Positions 44,211 to 57,001 of a DNA stretch of 64,000 nt are shown piece by piece. The stretch lies in assembly GCA_014871385.1 (NCBI GenBank), contig CM026426.1, forward strand, positions 68,874,674 to 68,938,673, written 5' to 3'. A program made the position numbers and the translations under genes. Each line of letters begins with the position of its first letter. The stretch's first letter is position 1. The stretch is from Ceratodon purpureus. Its lineage: Eukaryota; Streptophyta; Bryopsida; Pseudoditrichales; Ditrichaceae. The notes below the pieces were generated by a model that was not told the origin of the DNA, did not search any database, and was given only the letters and a program-made list of their open reading frames with translations.

Positions 44211-46016
44211 ATGCCTCCACAAAAGCTACCTCTTGACCAGATCAATGACGTCAAGGAAACAATCCAGCAGGACGATCTTGACCCTACTAAAGAACTCTTA
44301 CCATACTTGAAAGAGAAGATGACAGCCTTGGCTGCCAAGAACGAAGCCACGAATGCCAAACTAGAACTACTAAGCATCTAGTACCAAAACCTCCATGGAA
44401 TAGCTACCAATGAGGATGTCCACGCCACACCACAAGACTTGGAAGCGCCGTTGGATTCTCTCAGATCAACCACCCTGCCTAGGGAAAACCGCAGGGCTGT
44501 AACATCCCAGAGCGGGGGTGACCAAGACCAAATCACCAAGTTTCCAAAAATTCCCTACCCAGTATTTGATGAGTCTGGGAATCCGGATTGGCACATACGA
44601 CGATTCAAGGTGATTGCTTAAACCAATGATATCCTTAGCTCCGTGAATTTATAGAACATTTTTGAGACTACGCTCCAAGGAAATCATATCAACTGGTATA
44701 TCGATTTCGAAACTGACCATCCCCATGCAAATTGGAATGACATGGAACGCAGCTTCTTGCATGAGTTCCGGAAGCTCAAGACAACTTTGGAAATACTTCG
44801 CGCTTTGGGGAGCATTACCCAAGCTAAAAACGAGCCCGTGGATAAGTTCTACAACAAGTTCAAACAATTATCGGACAAACTCAACCAACGCCCTGAAGAA
44901 GACTATTTATGTGAATGGTGCAAAAAGAGACTATTACCATGGATACAACAAGGAATCGTTATCCGTGGCGTCAAAACATTGAGTGAAATTCTCAACGCTG
45001 CCAATGACATCAGACGCGAGCTTGGGGGTTTGAATTGAACTCAAGCGCCATTGTTACCATTGCCAACCTTGAGATCAGAAAACTGTCCTCCTCTTACAAC
45101 CTGCGGCACCTGTGGTAAGATTCATAGCGGTCCATCCTGCTTTGCGCGAGGGAGCTCTTGCCCAAAGGACATTTGGCGGCCACGACCTACAACTGCAGCC
45201 ATGTACGCCGAGGAGATCATTGTCGACGCTTTTCAACCAGGACGCAATGACGCATGTTGGGAATGTGGATCCCTCAACCATCAAAGGAGTCAGTGCCCGG
45301 TTCTCAGACAACGGTGGGCTCAGCCGCAAGGACCTCCAGAACATAATAGATCCATGCCTACATCCATGGATACTCAGAAACATACCACACCTAACCGCCG
45401 AGGTGGAGTTACCTTAACTCAGGTACATGGGACCGAGACTAAATTCTCCACCATCAGTGCCACTGCGGTCACCACGCGCTCCAAAGCCACGGAAACAGAC
45501 CACGTGGTAGAACATAGGAAACCATTTCCTACTGACCATTGGGATAGATTATATAACATCCGAAAGGATCTTCAAAAAGGTTTAGAACTCACCACGGTAA
45601 ATCCAGAACTCCAATATATCTTGGACGACACCAGTGTAACCATAACCTTATCTAAATTACTCAAATTGAGCCTTGAATTACAACAGTATTTGCAGCAGGC
45701 TAACATGCCCGAGACCAGAACCGAACCAGCAGTTATAGAAGTAAACGCCACTACTTTGGATCGTGATGCCACGGTCATCCATCTACAACTTGGACACCAC
45801 AAATTAACCAATGTATTGGTAGACAACGGTTCTGGCCTCAACGTTATGAGTGACCACCTGAGAAAACACCTAGGACTACCTCAACCAAAGATGGCCAAAT
45901 TCATCTTACGAATGGCCAATGACGATCCGGTCACACCCTTTGGGATCTTGGCCACCATAGCTATCACAACCATAGCTATCCACAGTAGCTATCCACACCA
46001 TAGCTATCCACAGTAG
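44211..46016 (+). pseudogene. gag and protease of the gypsy element
   Basis: Gag is readable from ATG 44211 with in-frame stops (for example TAG 44379 and TAA 44619). Retrotransposon-gag homology lies at 44742-45038 (MERSFLHEFRKLKTTLEILR and NEPVDKFYNKFKQLSDKL). Two CCHC zinc knuckles follow: CGTCGKIHSGPSC (about 45102) and CWECGSLNHQRSQC (about 45253). A retropepsin-type segment at about 45800 reads NVLVDNGSGLNVMS, the aspartic protease active-site region. It ends in a local duplication of CATAGCTATCCACA (45956-46015) that shifts the frame. Confidence 0.85.
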
Positions 46017-46024
46017 CAACTTTT

Positions 46025-49000
46025 GTGATTATAGACATGCCTAATAGCAGCAATTATCCTGTAATCCTTGGACGGCCATGGCTTCGGGACATGAACGCAA
46101 TCCATGATTGGTCCAAGAACCAAATACGCATACACCGCCAGGGCAAAACAATAATCTTTCCGGTTGAAGGTTGCATTACACGAGCCAAAGCAGTACAGAT
46201 TCGTCACCGAGCAGGGACCGATTGGGTAAAAGGATTATCTCCGGACGAGGAAACCTTGGTGCTCCACGCAAATCCCGACCTCATTCCGTTGGCCGAGACA
46301 CATTTAGCTAGCTTGGTTACCACACTAGAGAAGGTGGATTTACCTCCCCGGTTTTCCAAAGAGATATCTGGATCCGTGACCATTGACTCGACACCAGCCT
46401 TCCGAGCTCTGGAAAAAGAAACGATAAATGGTTGGACATACGACGCCAAGGATAAAGTCGAACAGGTAAACCTTGGCACCCCCGATGACCCAAAATACAT
46501 CAAAAAAAATGCAGACGCACATGTACACATCAAAACAACAACTATTGCGTTATTTCATGAATACAAGGACATATTTGCTTGGAATCATGAGGACTTCAAA
46601 GGGATACCAAACACTCTAGCTGAGCATACTATCGACTTGGTTCCCAACGCCACCCCTGTACAACAACGGTGTTACTGAATGAATCCAAATTATGCTATCA
46701 TGGTAAAAGAGCAGATAGACAAACTACTGAAAGCCAAGTTCATCTCTCCTGTAGACTCGGCACCATGGCTGTCTCCCATGGTCATTGTTCCAAAAAAAAA
46801 ATGATGCGCTTCGTATTTGTGTTGACTTCCGAAAACTCAATGCCGCAACCAAGAAGGACCATTATCCTCTTCCCTACATGGAAGAAATAATAGATGAAGT
46901 TGCGGGCCACAAAATGTATTCTTTCCTTGACTGTTTTTCGGGATATTATCAGGTCGCCATGGCAAAGCAAGACAAGAGCAAAACAACTTTTTCAACGGAA
47001 TGGGGGCCCTCCCATTTTGAACGAATGCCATTCGGAGCCAAAAACGCACCTATGACATTCCAGCGTCTTATGGAGCCTCTGTTCCAACCCTACCTAAAGA
47101 AGTTCTTCCGAATCTATTTGGACAATGGAACTGTATATGGTCAAATGAAAAACCATGTCACTCACCTCCGTCAAATATTTGATGCTTGTCGGGCAAATGG
47201 TGTCAGCTTAAATACCGACAAATGCATATTCTTCTTTTTTGCCGGGGTCATCCTAGGGTACATCGTTTGCAAGTATGGCAAACTACGCGATCCCACCAAG
47301 ATCAAGGACATCCTGGAGATGACACCCCCTAAGGACCAAAAGAGTGTCCAACAAATATTAGGACTCTCTCAATTTAACAGAATAAATATAGAGAAACTTG
47401 CACACATAACAGCCCCTATAACAGCCTTGAATCATCCCAAGTATACGTACCCAAGAGATTGGACACCTGCAGACCAGGAAGCCTTGGAGAAAATCAAGGT
47501 AGCTTATTCAAATGCACCCATCCTCATAGCCGCAGACTGAACCAAGCCAATCCATGTACACACTGACGCTTCCAATCTCGCCGTGGGTGTCATGTTGGCT
47601 CAGAATCTTAACGACAAACATGACCAGCTTGTAGCATACGCTAGTCGGTTATTAAATCTAGCCAAGAGAAATTATTCCACAATGGAGCGAGAAGCTCTTG
47701 CCATGATCTATGCTGTAAAAAAGTTCCGCCACTACCTCTTAGAAAACAAATTTAAATTCATGGTGGATCACCACAGTTTATCTTACTTGGTGAATCAACC
47801 CCTTGTCATTGGCCGAGTAGCCCGTTGGATAATGATCCTGTTTAAATATGATTTTGAAGTTGTTTATATTCCAAGAAAAAGACATATAGTTGCTGACTAC
47901 TTGTCCAGGGACATCAACACCGCCGAGGAAGGCATTGACGACTCATTCAATGAGCTCTATATCCAAGCCGCCACCTTGGTCGTCCAGGAAGACACTGACT
48001 GGACTAGAGATATTATTCACTACTTGACATCAGGGATAACCCCACCAAGACTCACTTGAACACGGATAATAAGCTTTGTTTGTACAACATTACCTTACAT
48101 TGTTATCCATAGAAGGCTTAATCGCTGAGGCCTCGACCAAGAAAACAAACTTTGTGTACCTGCAAAAGAACAACAAGATATTATATCCCATCTTCACGAC
48201 GGATGAGTTGGCGGTCACTAAGGTCCGGATACCAGCATAAAGAAAATACTCAGAGCCAAATATTGGTGGCCAACACTTCAACGAGATGTCTACACTTACA
48301 TCAAGAACCGCCATGCCTGTCAGATTTCAACCACGAATTTCCAATACCAAGGAAAAGTTCCTCTTAAATCCAAGCCTCCCTTAGGACCATTCCAACGCTG
48401 GGGCTTGGACTTTATTGGATCTATTCGGCCAGCAACAAGACAAGGGTATAAATACATTTTGGTCGCCACGGATTACACCACCAAGTGGGTCGAAGCCAAA
48501 CCCCTCAGAAACAACACCGCGGTGGTCACAGCTACGTTCTTCTATGACAATATCATCACATGCTTTGGATGCCCATTGGAGATCGTGTCTGACCAAAGAA
48601 CACATTTTGTTACCTCGGTTATTGAGGATTTCATGGATAAGCACGTCATCAAACACCGCACTAGCACCGTATACTACCCTCAAGGAAATGGACAGGCGGA
48701 ATCCACAAATAAAACCATCATAAGTATGCTTAGGAGGTTCGTCCACGCCAACCAAGCCGACTGGGACGACTGCCTCCCAGCCGCACTATGGGCGTACCGT
48801 GTTGCCACAAAAAATGCCACAACCTCAGCCCATTCGAAATGGTATATGGAACACAACCCTTGCTGCCCACAAAATATATTGCCCCGACGTTCCAGTCCAC
48901 AAATCCACTAGACTACTCCCCCTACAAGGTTTTAGCAGCCCGAATCCAAGATATTCATCGCCTTGAGGAAATTCGTACCTTGGCCATCAAAAACATCACG

Positions 49001-49250
49001 GATTATCAACAGCTCAACGCCAAGTATTTCCAAGCTTCAAAACCGGCTTGAATTTTCCAAAAAGGAGATCAGGTACTCTGGTGTCCTCGTGATTCCAAGA
49101 TGAGTAAAACAAAATTTGAATCCATTTGGCATGGACCTTATCGAGTACAGCTAGTTTTACCAAATAAAACCGTGCTTTTAGTGAACAACGGCTGTTACGA
49201 CGCACAAGCCACTATTGTTAACACAAACAAACTTAAACAGTATCACACTA
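46025..49250 (+). pseudogene. RT, RNase H and integrase of the gypsy element
   Basis: The end of the protease domain (YPVILGRPWLRDMNAI) leads into reverse transcriptase: VKEQIDKLLKAKFISPVDSA, a frameshift at an A-run (about 46790), then DFRKLNAATKKDHYPLP and FERMPFGAKNAPMTFQRLM. The catalytic YLDD reads YLDN, consistent with a C-to-T change on the other strand. RNase H carries TDASNLAVGVML and MEREALAMIYAVKKF. Integrase has a partial HHCC finger (first Cys now Arg) and DDE residues in ATDYTTKWVEA, IVSDQRTHF and GNGQAESTNKTI, then a C-terminal tail near 49100. Stops at 46676, 47538 and 48057 among others. Confidence 0.93.
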
Positions 49251-50055
49251 CATTACCCAGTATCACTCCCAAACTCAATTTAGGCGAAAATTACACCAAT
49301 TTGGCAGCCGAGGCCCAGACCTTGGCAGACTCGATACCCGCCACGGATTCCTTGGAGACCCTGGATGATACCCTCACAACACTTCCCCATATCCACGTTA
49401 GCAGCATCAAGGTAGATATGTACGGCATATGTACCGGCCCTTACCCTGGGTATGAAAGATGTCCTAGGGCAGCATCCGCAGACATATATCCTGAAGACAA
49501 GGAATGTCGTGGCACAGACCTCATACTTTCCATTGTCAACTGCCAAAACCGCCATGGTATGTCTTATCAGCTCAGCCCTCCTTCACACCCAACCTCCCAT
49601 GAACTCAATCTTACTACTAGACATGACACCCTCTTTCTACACCAGCATCACTCACTATGTACAAGCCATGGACACCAAAGACTAATCACACCAAGTCAAG
49701 TCTACTCCCAAGCTAGGCAAGCACTCCAAACACAGCGGGCACGTCAAGGAGCTTGGAGTCTTGTCTACCATGATCAACTCTGCTCTGATAGGACCCGCCG
49801 CCATTTTCTACGGCCACCTTGCAAGAGTCTAGGATCCTTCGCACATCCAGCCCCCAACCATCCCATCAACCCTGGATCACCTCACAATGTCACCCATCAG
49901 CGCCTCCTCTTTGTCTCTTCCCTTCCCTCATTCCTGGCTCTCTCATTCCTTTAGGCAGCACTGCGTACAGTTTGTCCTTGTGTTTTGTGTTGCCTTCCTT
50001 GTATCCATTGTCCATCACCCACGCTGCTTTCCTTCTGTCTTCACACCTAGACTCC

Positions 50056-52120
50056 ATGGATAGCAAAACCGCCATGGGCCCCATCTACCTCCCTCGCATG
50101 GTGCGCGAATGGAAGAGGATGACCGATGGCGCTTGGCTCACCAAAACCAATTTGATTAAGTATTGGACAAGGTTAGACGATCAGGTCGATGTTGCTCGCT
50201 GCCAGGCAATCTTAGCCTCCATGGCGACGCGGAGCAAAGATGAGCAGTTTCCCGCAGGAGTGGTAGAAGGTGTCTTAGTGTAGTACTCTCCAAGATACCT
50301 CCATGCGTTCTTCGGGTGGGATGGTACGGGGATCACGGAGTGGAGCCCCGAATGCGCCATACCAAGAGCGGACATTGCCGCGGCTGTCAAGGATGTGCAA
50401 CCACAGCCCGATGGCAAGTACAACGTCTATGCCCTTGGCAGTGCAATGCAAGAACCGTGGTTCGCTCGGATGAGCAGGATTCTGAGTCAAATTTTTTTTT
50501 AAACCAATTGCAATAGGATCCACTCCGACCATTTGAGTGTCCTCCTCCTTGCTGACCGGGGGGAGAAGATCAATTGGGGCTTGATCTTAGACGACCAATT
50601 CCGCGTCCAACTCCAGGGACACCATAGGTTACCAGATTATCAAAGTCCTATCAGACCCTTTCTCACCCAGTACATCCCTAAGTTTTTGGCTTACTATCGG
50701 ACCAATCACCAGCCAACCCAGATGGGCACTCTCTTAGATCTGCAGCGCGAGATGGCGCTCATGGCCACCAGGGACGCCGCTGCTCCAAGCCCTCACAAGC
50801 GACCCCGCATCACCGACCCTGCAGTACACATAGGAAGCAACGTTAGAACTTAGTACTGATTTAGGACTACAGGCACGGGAATTCCAAGAGCAGACCAAGG
50901 AGATGGTCACCTGGATGGAGAAGATGCAGTAGTTCATTCACACAGCCAAGCAGGACCGCTTGGCGATGGCAAACAGTGAAGAATGCATCAAGCGTAGAGC
51001 AGTCCAAGCCCTCCAAGCTGCCCAGACTCAAGCCAGACATACGATTGGAGAGCTTCGGGCCCAGCTCTCTGAAAGGCTCCAAACAACCAACAATTTTTGC
51101 AACCAGGTCGCGACCGTGGAGTTCGAGCTAACTACCACACACAATCAAGTGGAGGCCATGGACAAGGCCAAGATCTTGGCAGAAGAGCAGGTGCGTAGGT
51201 TGGAGCAACAGAACATTGAAGTCCTAGCTCGGTGCAAAAAGCTCCAAGAGGAATTTACTCAAGGCACCAGCACATCTATCCTGCAGTCAACGGCTAGCGA
51301 GGAAATGGCAAGATTACAGCAAGCACGCATTGAAACAGAAAACGCAAAGACCAATTTTGAAGTCAATAAGGTAAACTAGGTTCAGAATGCGACTAGACTC
51401 ATTGCCACACGCGCATACCGCATGCCGTCGGAGAGCCCAGCCACATCCGCAGTACCTCTTCAAGAATTCCTGGATTCTTTTATCGATGATGCCTTGGTCG
51501 ACCTCGACTTGGAGCAGTCCGAGCCCACATGGGACATGGATATGGAAGTCACGGCACTCGAGCCCCTCAAACTCCATGGCCAGGATATGGGCCAGGTGCT
51601 TGATAAGACGGCCATCCCGACAGAATGTCTACAGGAGATTTAGAGTGAAGCCTCGCCACCTTCATTGGAACCAGCGGAGCAGCCGGATCGTGTTCACATC
51701 CCTCATGCTCCCACTGACACGGAGGATACCCCCCCAGCCTCACCTTGTATGCCGACACCGGCCCCCATCTCGCCACAACTACCTACACAGACTAACCACG
51801 CAGCACCAAGTTCTTCCAATACCGTGGTACGCATCCCATGCAAAACTTTCCGAAATCATAAATTAGCATTACAGAAATTGGAAGAAGATCATGACATGGA
51901 GGCAGACCATAGTGATGATAGCAAGGCAGAGGAGGAGTCAAAGTTAGCTACTTTTGAAGTAATGAATAAAACTTTGCTTCACACCCTGACTTAGCCAATC
52001 GATACTCTAACCCTGAGGCCGACAATGTGCAATGTCCGGCATGTAATAAGCTGCTTGGAAAAACAGTATTTGATGTTATAAGCATGCGTGCACATCTAGG
52101 TCGAAGCATAATCTGCTTCA
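50056..52120 (+). pseudogene. Extra 3' ORF of the gypsy element
   Basis: On the same strand as pol and between integrase and the 3' LTR lies a third, stop-broken coding region. It starts MDSKTAMGPIYLPRMVREWK and runs through a helical/coiled-coil block (50960-51370, for example QAAQTQARHTIGELRAQL). An acidic and Pro-rich middle follows (51420-51850). After a frameshift near 51990 there is a possible zinc-binding end (VQCPACNKLLGKTVFD and MRAHL). No env-like signal peptide or transmembrane segment was seen. I do not recognise the family. Its position matches the extra ORFs of some large plant gypsy lineages. Confidence 0.6.
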
Positions 52121-52292
52121 TCGGAGCGTCGCGGCAGCCATAGCGAGCATCTTTGGTGACCAAGATCCTCCTCGACGCCACGCCCAAGTTCCACGTGAAG
52201 CCACTCGCCCATACAGGAGACCTGCTGGCCGCCGTTCTCGACATTAACACAGTAACCTGAGGACGGTTTGCAATCTCAAAAGCACGGCAAAA

Positions 52293-53220
52293 TGTTACTC
52301 ACCCTGGACACCATGGAGAACAAGGAGTTAGCAGTTGGTTATCGAGGCGAACATGGGACAAGACCGATTGCCAAGACGAACTTGGAGTTAACTAGGAGAA
52401 GCTAGACGGCAACACTGAAGACCAAGACCAAGAATAGCGGATTAGCAACATATATAGAGTAGGGTGTAAGCATGGTAAAGTGGACCAGTAAGTGCAATGT
52501 GTGATCACTAGAAAGTGAATATGAAGTGTGCTGTTTTTTGAAGCTCTAAGCTGATTTTGAGCATTTTGGTGTAGTTTTTTGAGCATTTTAGTCACTTTTT
52601 AGGGTGTCACAAGGTATCTAATAAGCAACTTCATAAAAAGAACATCTTCAATTGTTACTTAATTTGACCACTAGTTCTAAATCATGAAAATAAACTTTTC
52701 CAAAGTTTTGATTTCTTCATTTGGGGCCCTCTATTGTCTTTAGAGGATGTTTTTTCCAATTTGAAAAACAATGTTCGGTGAAAAAAAACTCACTAAAAGT
52801 ACCGCGGAAGTGACCCTCTTAAAAAACATCCTTGCGACACTTTTGGAACCCTCAACCAATTGATGAATATATGAATTGACTATTTTAGAATACCTCTTAA
52901 ACATACAGAGGGCCCCCCATCATCAAAAGTGATTTTTAGATAGTTTTTGATTCTTTTCTAGCCACTTTTTCAAATGGTCACATTCACTTTGCTTGGACTT
53001 AAAGCCCTCATACAATAACTTAAAAGTGTCTACTTTGCATGAAACTTTTCCAAGTTGTACAAAAACAAGTTGAGAATCTATATTAGCAAAATTATTTGAC
53101 TTCAATAACATTTTTCCATCACTTTTGCATAATTTTAGCAAAAGGGCTGAAACTGACAAATAGTTAACCACTTTTTTGGTACACTTTACCATGCTTACAC
53201 CCAGTAGTAGTACGGCAGTA
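52293..53220 (+). repeat. 3' LTR, interrupted and truncated
   Basis: Begins TGTTACTCACCCTGGACACC and matches the 5' LTR through CATATATAGAGTA (52461). It resumes after a nested MITE at 53203 with AGTAGTAGTACGGCAGTA, then is cut by the CACTA terminus. Confidence 0.88.
52462..53202. mobile_element. 741-bp MITE nested in the 3' LTR
   Basis: Ends are inverted repeats GGGTGTAAGCATGGTAAAGT plus (G/T)GACCA-like continuation, about 26 bp. The flanks share AGTA. Removing the element and one AGTA restores the exact sequence of the 5' LTR at 43561-43582, so the 5' LTR serves as an empty site. No coding capacity. Partial relatives lie at 20255-20396 and 23922-24168. Confidence 0.88.
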
Positions 53221-54221
53221 CACTACAAGAAAACTCGTTCAGGATCAACTAAGATACAAGAGGAAAGTGTAGGAGACAAGAGGTCGGTCAAATTTGTACT
53301 TGGTTGATAACTTTAGTTAAGTGAATTTCATATGTGTGCTCTGTATCAAGAAAGATGTGTTGTCTTCCCCGTTCTAATCAAGTGCACTGGAATGACGTGG
53401 CCTAGGTGCAATGATGTGGAGTTCCAAGCTGGAACTGAGAGTTCGTCGGAGACAGCGGAAGGAAGTGGGATTTGAGGACGTGTCAACTTAGTTGTAACAG
53501 ACACAGGTCTCCGACATTTTATGTATGGTAGATTGTGGGTTAACGATCATTGCTATAGCCGTAGTCAGAGCACTCTACAACCAGGGATAGGATTTGAAGG
53601 CATTAAACTCTGTTTTTGATTTTTTTAAATTACTCTTCATTTCCCGATTTTGAAACTTTCGTTCACCATTAAATATAATTTTTTGTTGGGAGTGCAATTT
53701 TCTTTTTTCATTTTATTACAAACAGTCCAGTCATTTTTGAACAGTCATTTATGAATAGTCATATTACCAACCTTATTCAAAATCAAAGTTTTCGAGATTA
53801 TTTATTCTCTAGTGAATTATAAATTATATTCTTAATGATAAAAAACCTGAAATTTTGATTTACCCGTAATTACTTGGAAAATTTATACAATTAAAATTCT
53901 AAACAATCAATATATATATTGTGAATACATTAATTCAAGAAATTTAAAAAGTAAAGATATATGTAAGGTGTAATATTTGAAATGGAAAAAGTTGTAAGAT
54001 CATACTTTAGAAGCTCTGACGAAATAGTTATCAAATGAAAATCAATGGATTTATTAATGAAGTAATTTTTAAAGTATATATTTTTTAAATAAAAGGTCTA
54101 ATCAAAGTATGATTAGAACATGCAACATATGAAACATTTGATATGACAAGATTTGGACTCCCATGTATGTGCTCAAGAGTGGAGGTGGGAGAATTACAAG
54201 TTGAAATGCAAAGATTGTTAG

Positions 54222-54998
54222 AAAAACAACATTGTTTTTATCACATGGGATCCTGAAACTTTCTTTCCTCCGCACAATGATGTAATCTTGGAATTGAGTG
54301 ATGCAAAACAAGTGTATGCTCATAGAGCTACTTTGGTAAATGTTTTTTTGCTAGTAGCAAATTATCAGAACATTGATTACATTAACAACATAGTTGAATT
54401 CACTATCTTTTAATACTTTTGAATAATATCATATTCATTAAATTGGCCAATCCTTATTATATTGGTAGCTCAAATAGTGTGATATTAGTCCATTTTCTCT
54501 TTATATTTGATTAAAGTGGCGACCAATTTAAACAACATTGGCTAGTTCAAAGAATATGACGAAGAATCAACATAAACAATATGTCATTAATTTGTTATAT
54601 AAACTCGAGAAGATAAAATTTACATATTAAATTTTTATTGACTATTGCATATTTTATGATCATTACTGAAATTCTTCACAACCACAATAACAATGTTATT
54701 TGATTTATTCTAGGTGGGAAAATCCTATGCGTATAAAGTTTCATTTCCTCCTATGTTGGACAAGTTAATCCCAATTATAGTAAAAATGGACATGGAATAT
54801 AAACCTCTTGAAGCTTTTATACATTTCTTATATACTGGGTATATTAAAGATGAATATATGGACGCATTTTTGGACAAATTATTACGCGCTACTTACAAGT
54901 ATGGCATCTCTTTACTTCATGATCAATGTCAAAAAAAACTTATGAATTCAATTCATCTAGACCATATTTTTCATTATTATATACATATATTAAAATGA
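54222..54998 (+). pseudogene. BTB/POZ domain fragment
   Basis: Two exons, 54222-54335 and 54714-54998, join in phase (ACTTTG|GTAAAT, TTCTAG|GTGGGA). They read a BTB fold in order: FFPPHNDVILELSDAKQVYA, HRATL, then YKPLEAFIHFLYTGYI and LLRATYKYGISLLHDQCQ. These correspond to the SDV...AHR and FL.YLYTG...KYG..L blocks. There is no upstream start and no downstream domain, so it is a gene fragment, likely carried by the surrounding repeat. Confidence 0.65.
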
Positions 54999-55029
54999 TA
55001 TTTATATTTATCTAAATTAAATTGATATT

Positions 55030-55430
55030 TATGTTTATCTATATTAAAATGATATACATAAATTATCTAAATGTGGACACTTATCTTTATTTCTAAACAA
55101 TTTGTGTCCACATGAAAAAAAGATAAGTCTAAACATAAGGTGTATTTTACATCTGTTCTATTTTTTATTGCTTAACTATAGTATATCAAGACATTTGACT
55201 TATTTTACTTACTTTTTTTTTTTTAAAGTCAAATCTTTACTTATCTTTATTTTAAAAGAAATTGTGTCTACATGAAAAAAGGTATTTCTAAATATAAGTT
55301 ACGGTATACTTTTAAAAACATTTTTCTTATTTTCATTGTATTCGCGAAGTATATAAAGACATATGACTTGTTGAAATTATATTATCTCATTTGCCTTCTC
55401 TTATATTTTTGAATTGGTTTGTGATGATAT
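55030..55430 (-). repeat. Uninterrupted copy of the giant element's target repeat
   Basis: Two tandem diverged units on the minus strand. Read in reverse complement, the upstream unit matches 24470-24659 and the following unit matches 40801-41010 in the right order. The junction GATTTGACTT is followed by an A-run instead of the 16-kb insertion. Confidence 0.8.
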
Positions 55431-55619
55431 ATTTGTTTGTCTCATGAATATATTTTTCAAATATATTTCAAAGGTTTGATAACATGTATTTCTATCAATA
55501 TATTTGAAGACTTAAACATATTTGAAGATTCTTATATTTTTTATCAATATATTTGTAGACTTAATTTTACTTATATATATTTCATGAAGATATATATTTT
55601 ATAAATTCATTTTAGGATC

Positions 55620-56230
55620 ATCAATTTTCTTTTTAGGCAATCTTTAAGTTTCATTATTGGATCTTCAATACTCAGTTTTGGATCATAGTTTTCATTTTTG
55701 GATCTTTGATTTTCATTTTTGGATCTTCAATTTTCATTTTTGGATCTCTAATTTTCATTTTTGGATCTTCAATTTTCATTTTTGAATCTTTGATTTTCAT
55801 TTATGGATTTTCAAAAATCAACTTTAGATATTGGGTTTGTCTAATCAAGTATCTATTTTTAATTTTTAATTTTTCATAAATGATTTTCAATCTTCCATTT
55901 ATGATTTTTGATCTTCCATTTATGATTTTTGATCTTCCATTTATGATTTTTGATCTTCCATTTATGATTTTTGATCTTCCATTTATAATATTGAATTTTC
56001 CATTTATGATTTATAATCTTGCATTTATGATTTTTAATCTTTCATTTATGATTTTTAATCTTCCATTTATGATTTTTAATCTTTCATTTAAAATTTCAAA
56101 CTTTCAATTATTTGAGGTGCTTCAAATATTTTGCTCAAATATTTGGATTTTTTATTATAGGAATGACAGTTTAACTATGCTTTCAGTAATTCATCGTGAC
56201 CGAATTCCTTGTTTGCGATTATTGTTTTCA
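55620..56230 (+). repeat. Two 21-bp tandem repeat blocks
   Basis: 55630-55830 holds units like GATCTTCAATTTTCATTTTTG, the inverse of those at 24165-24230. 55876-56100 holds about ten units of GATTTTTGATCTTCCATTTA(T), followed by the flank also seen at 23650-23760. The long frame of MIFDLPF heptads is a by-product. Confidence 0.85.
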
Positions 56231-57001
56231 ATTGAGGCTAACACCTACAGTCAAATAGCCTCAAATAAGCCAAAAAACCCATTGTAGTTGGATTCAGTTA
56301 TTACTTACTTTTGATGGTTCCACACGGTACAACCGTGACCTGGACAACTATCTACATTAGCTGCAGTCCATATCAACGACTTGTTACGTGTTAGAGTTCA
56401 TGTTTGCTTGTCGGGTGATTATGACCGTAAGAGGCACGGCAATGATACTGAATAACCGAACACAGTATTTCATAGAATATTTTTACATTTCAAAAAAGTC
56501 AATACAATTTGAGTCACAGAAGTGTGATCCTACCCAAGGTCGGGAGCACACAAATGGTAAACTCAATTTACTGGAGAGGACTAAAACGCTCTAAGATGGA
56601 GGAGCCGACATCTAAACTGCCAGTAACACAAACCGTGCGTAAGTTAAATAACGCCACCTGCATTTCAGGAACTGTTAATAAATTAGGAATTCGAAAGTAT
56701 ACAGATGCATTTAGTAATACTGAACATGCCGTAAGAGCAGGTATCTCCTATAACTGCCATAGTGGACTGACATGAGAATCTACATTGTGACGGCGTTCCA
56801 TTATCTAAGATGATTAAGTAGATGATACGGTTGAGGAGTCGAAATTGGAAGATGCTTTGCGATAGACAGCCCACTGAGCTCGACTGATATCAAGAAGTAA
56901 AAATATTAGATTCACCAAAAGTTTGGGTCATGGAACATACCTTTAGTGAACCCCGGTGGTAAACACTTGTGAATCCGTGGAAGAACATTTAGTCAGTCAA
57001 G

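Larger units (their letters stand above)
43406..53220 (+). mobile_element. Decayed Ty3/gypsy LTR retrotransposon
   Basis: Order LTR, gag, protease, RT, RNase H, integrase, extra ORF, LTR defines a Ty3/gypsy element. Both LTRs begin TGTTACTCACCCT (43406 and 52293) and share about 190 bp at high identity. The 3' LTR is first split by a MITE and then cut off at 53221 by a CACTA insertion, so its end and the target duplication are not visible. Many stops and frameshifts show it cannot transpose by itself. Confidence 0.93.

Noticed and set aside
55880-56287. 135-aa ORF of MIFDLPF heptads
   Set aside because: Translation of a 21-bp minisatellite. No start context or conserved function.
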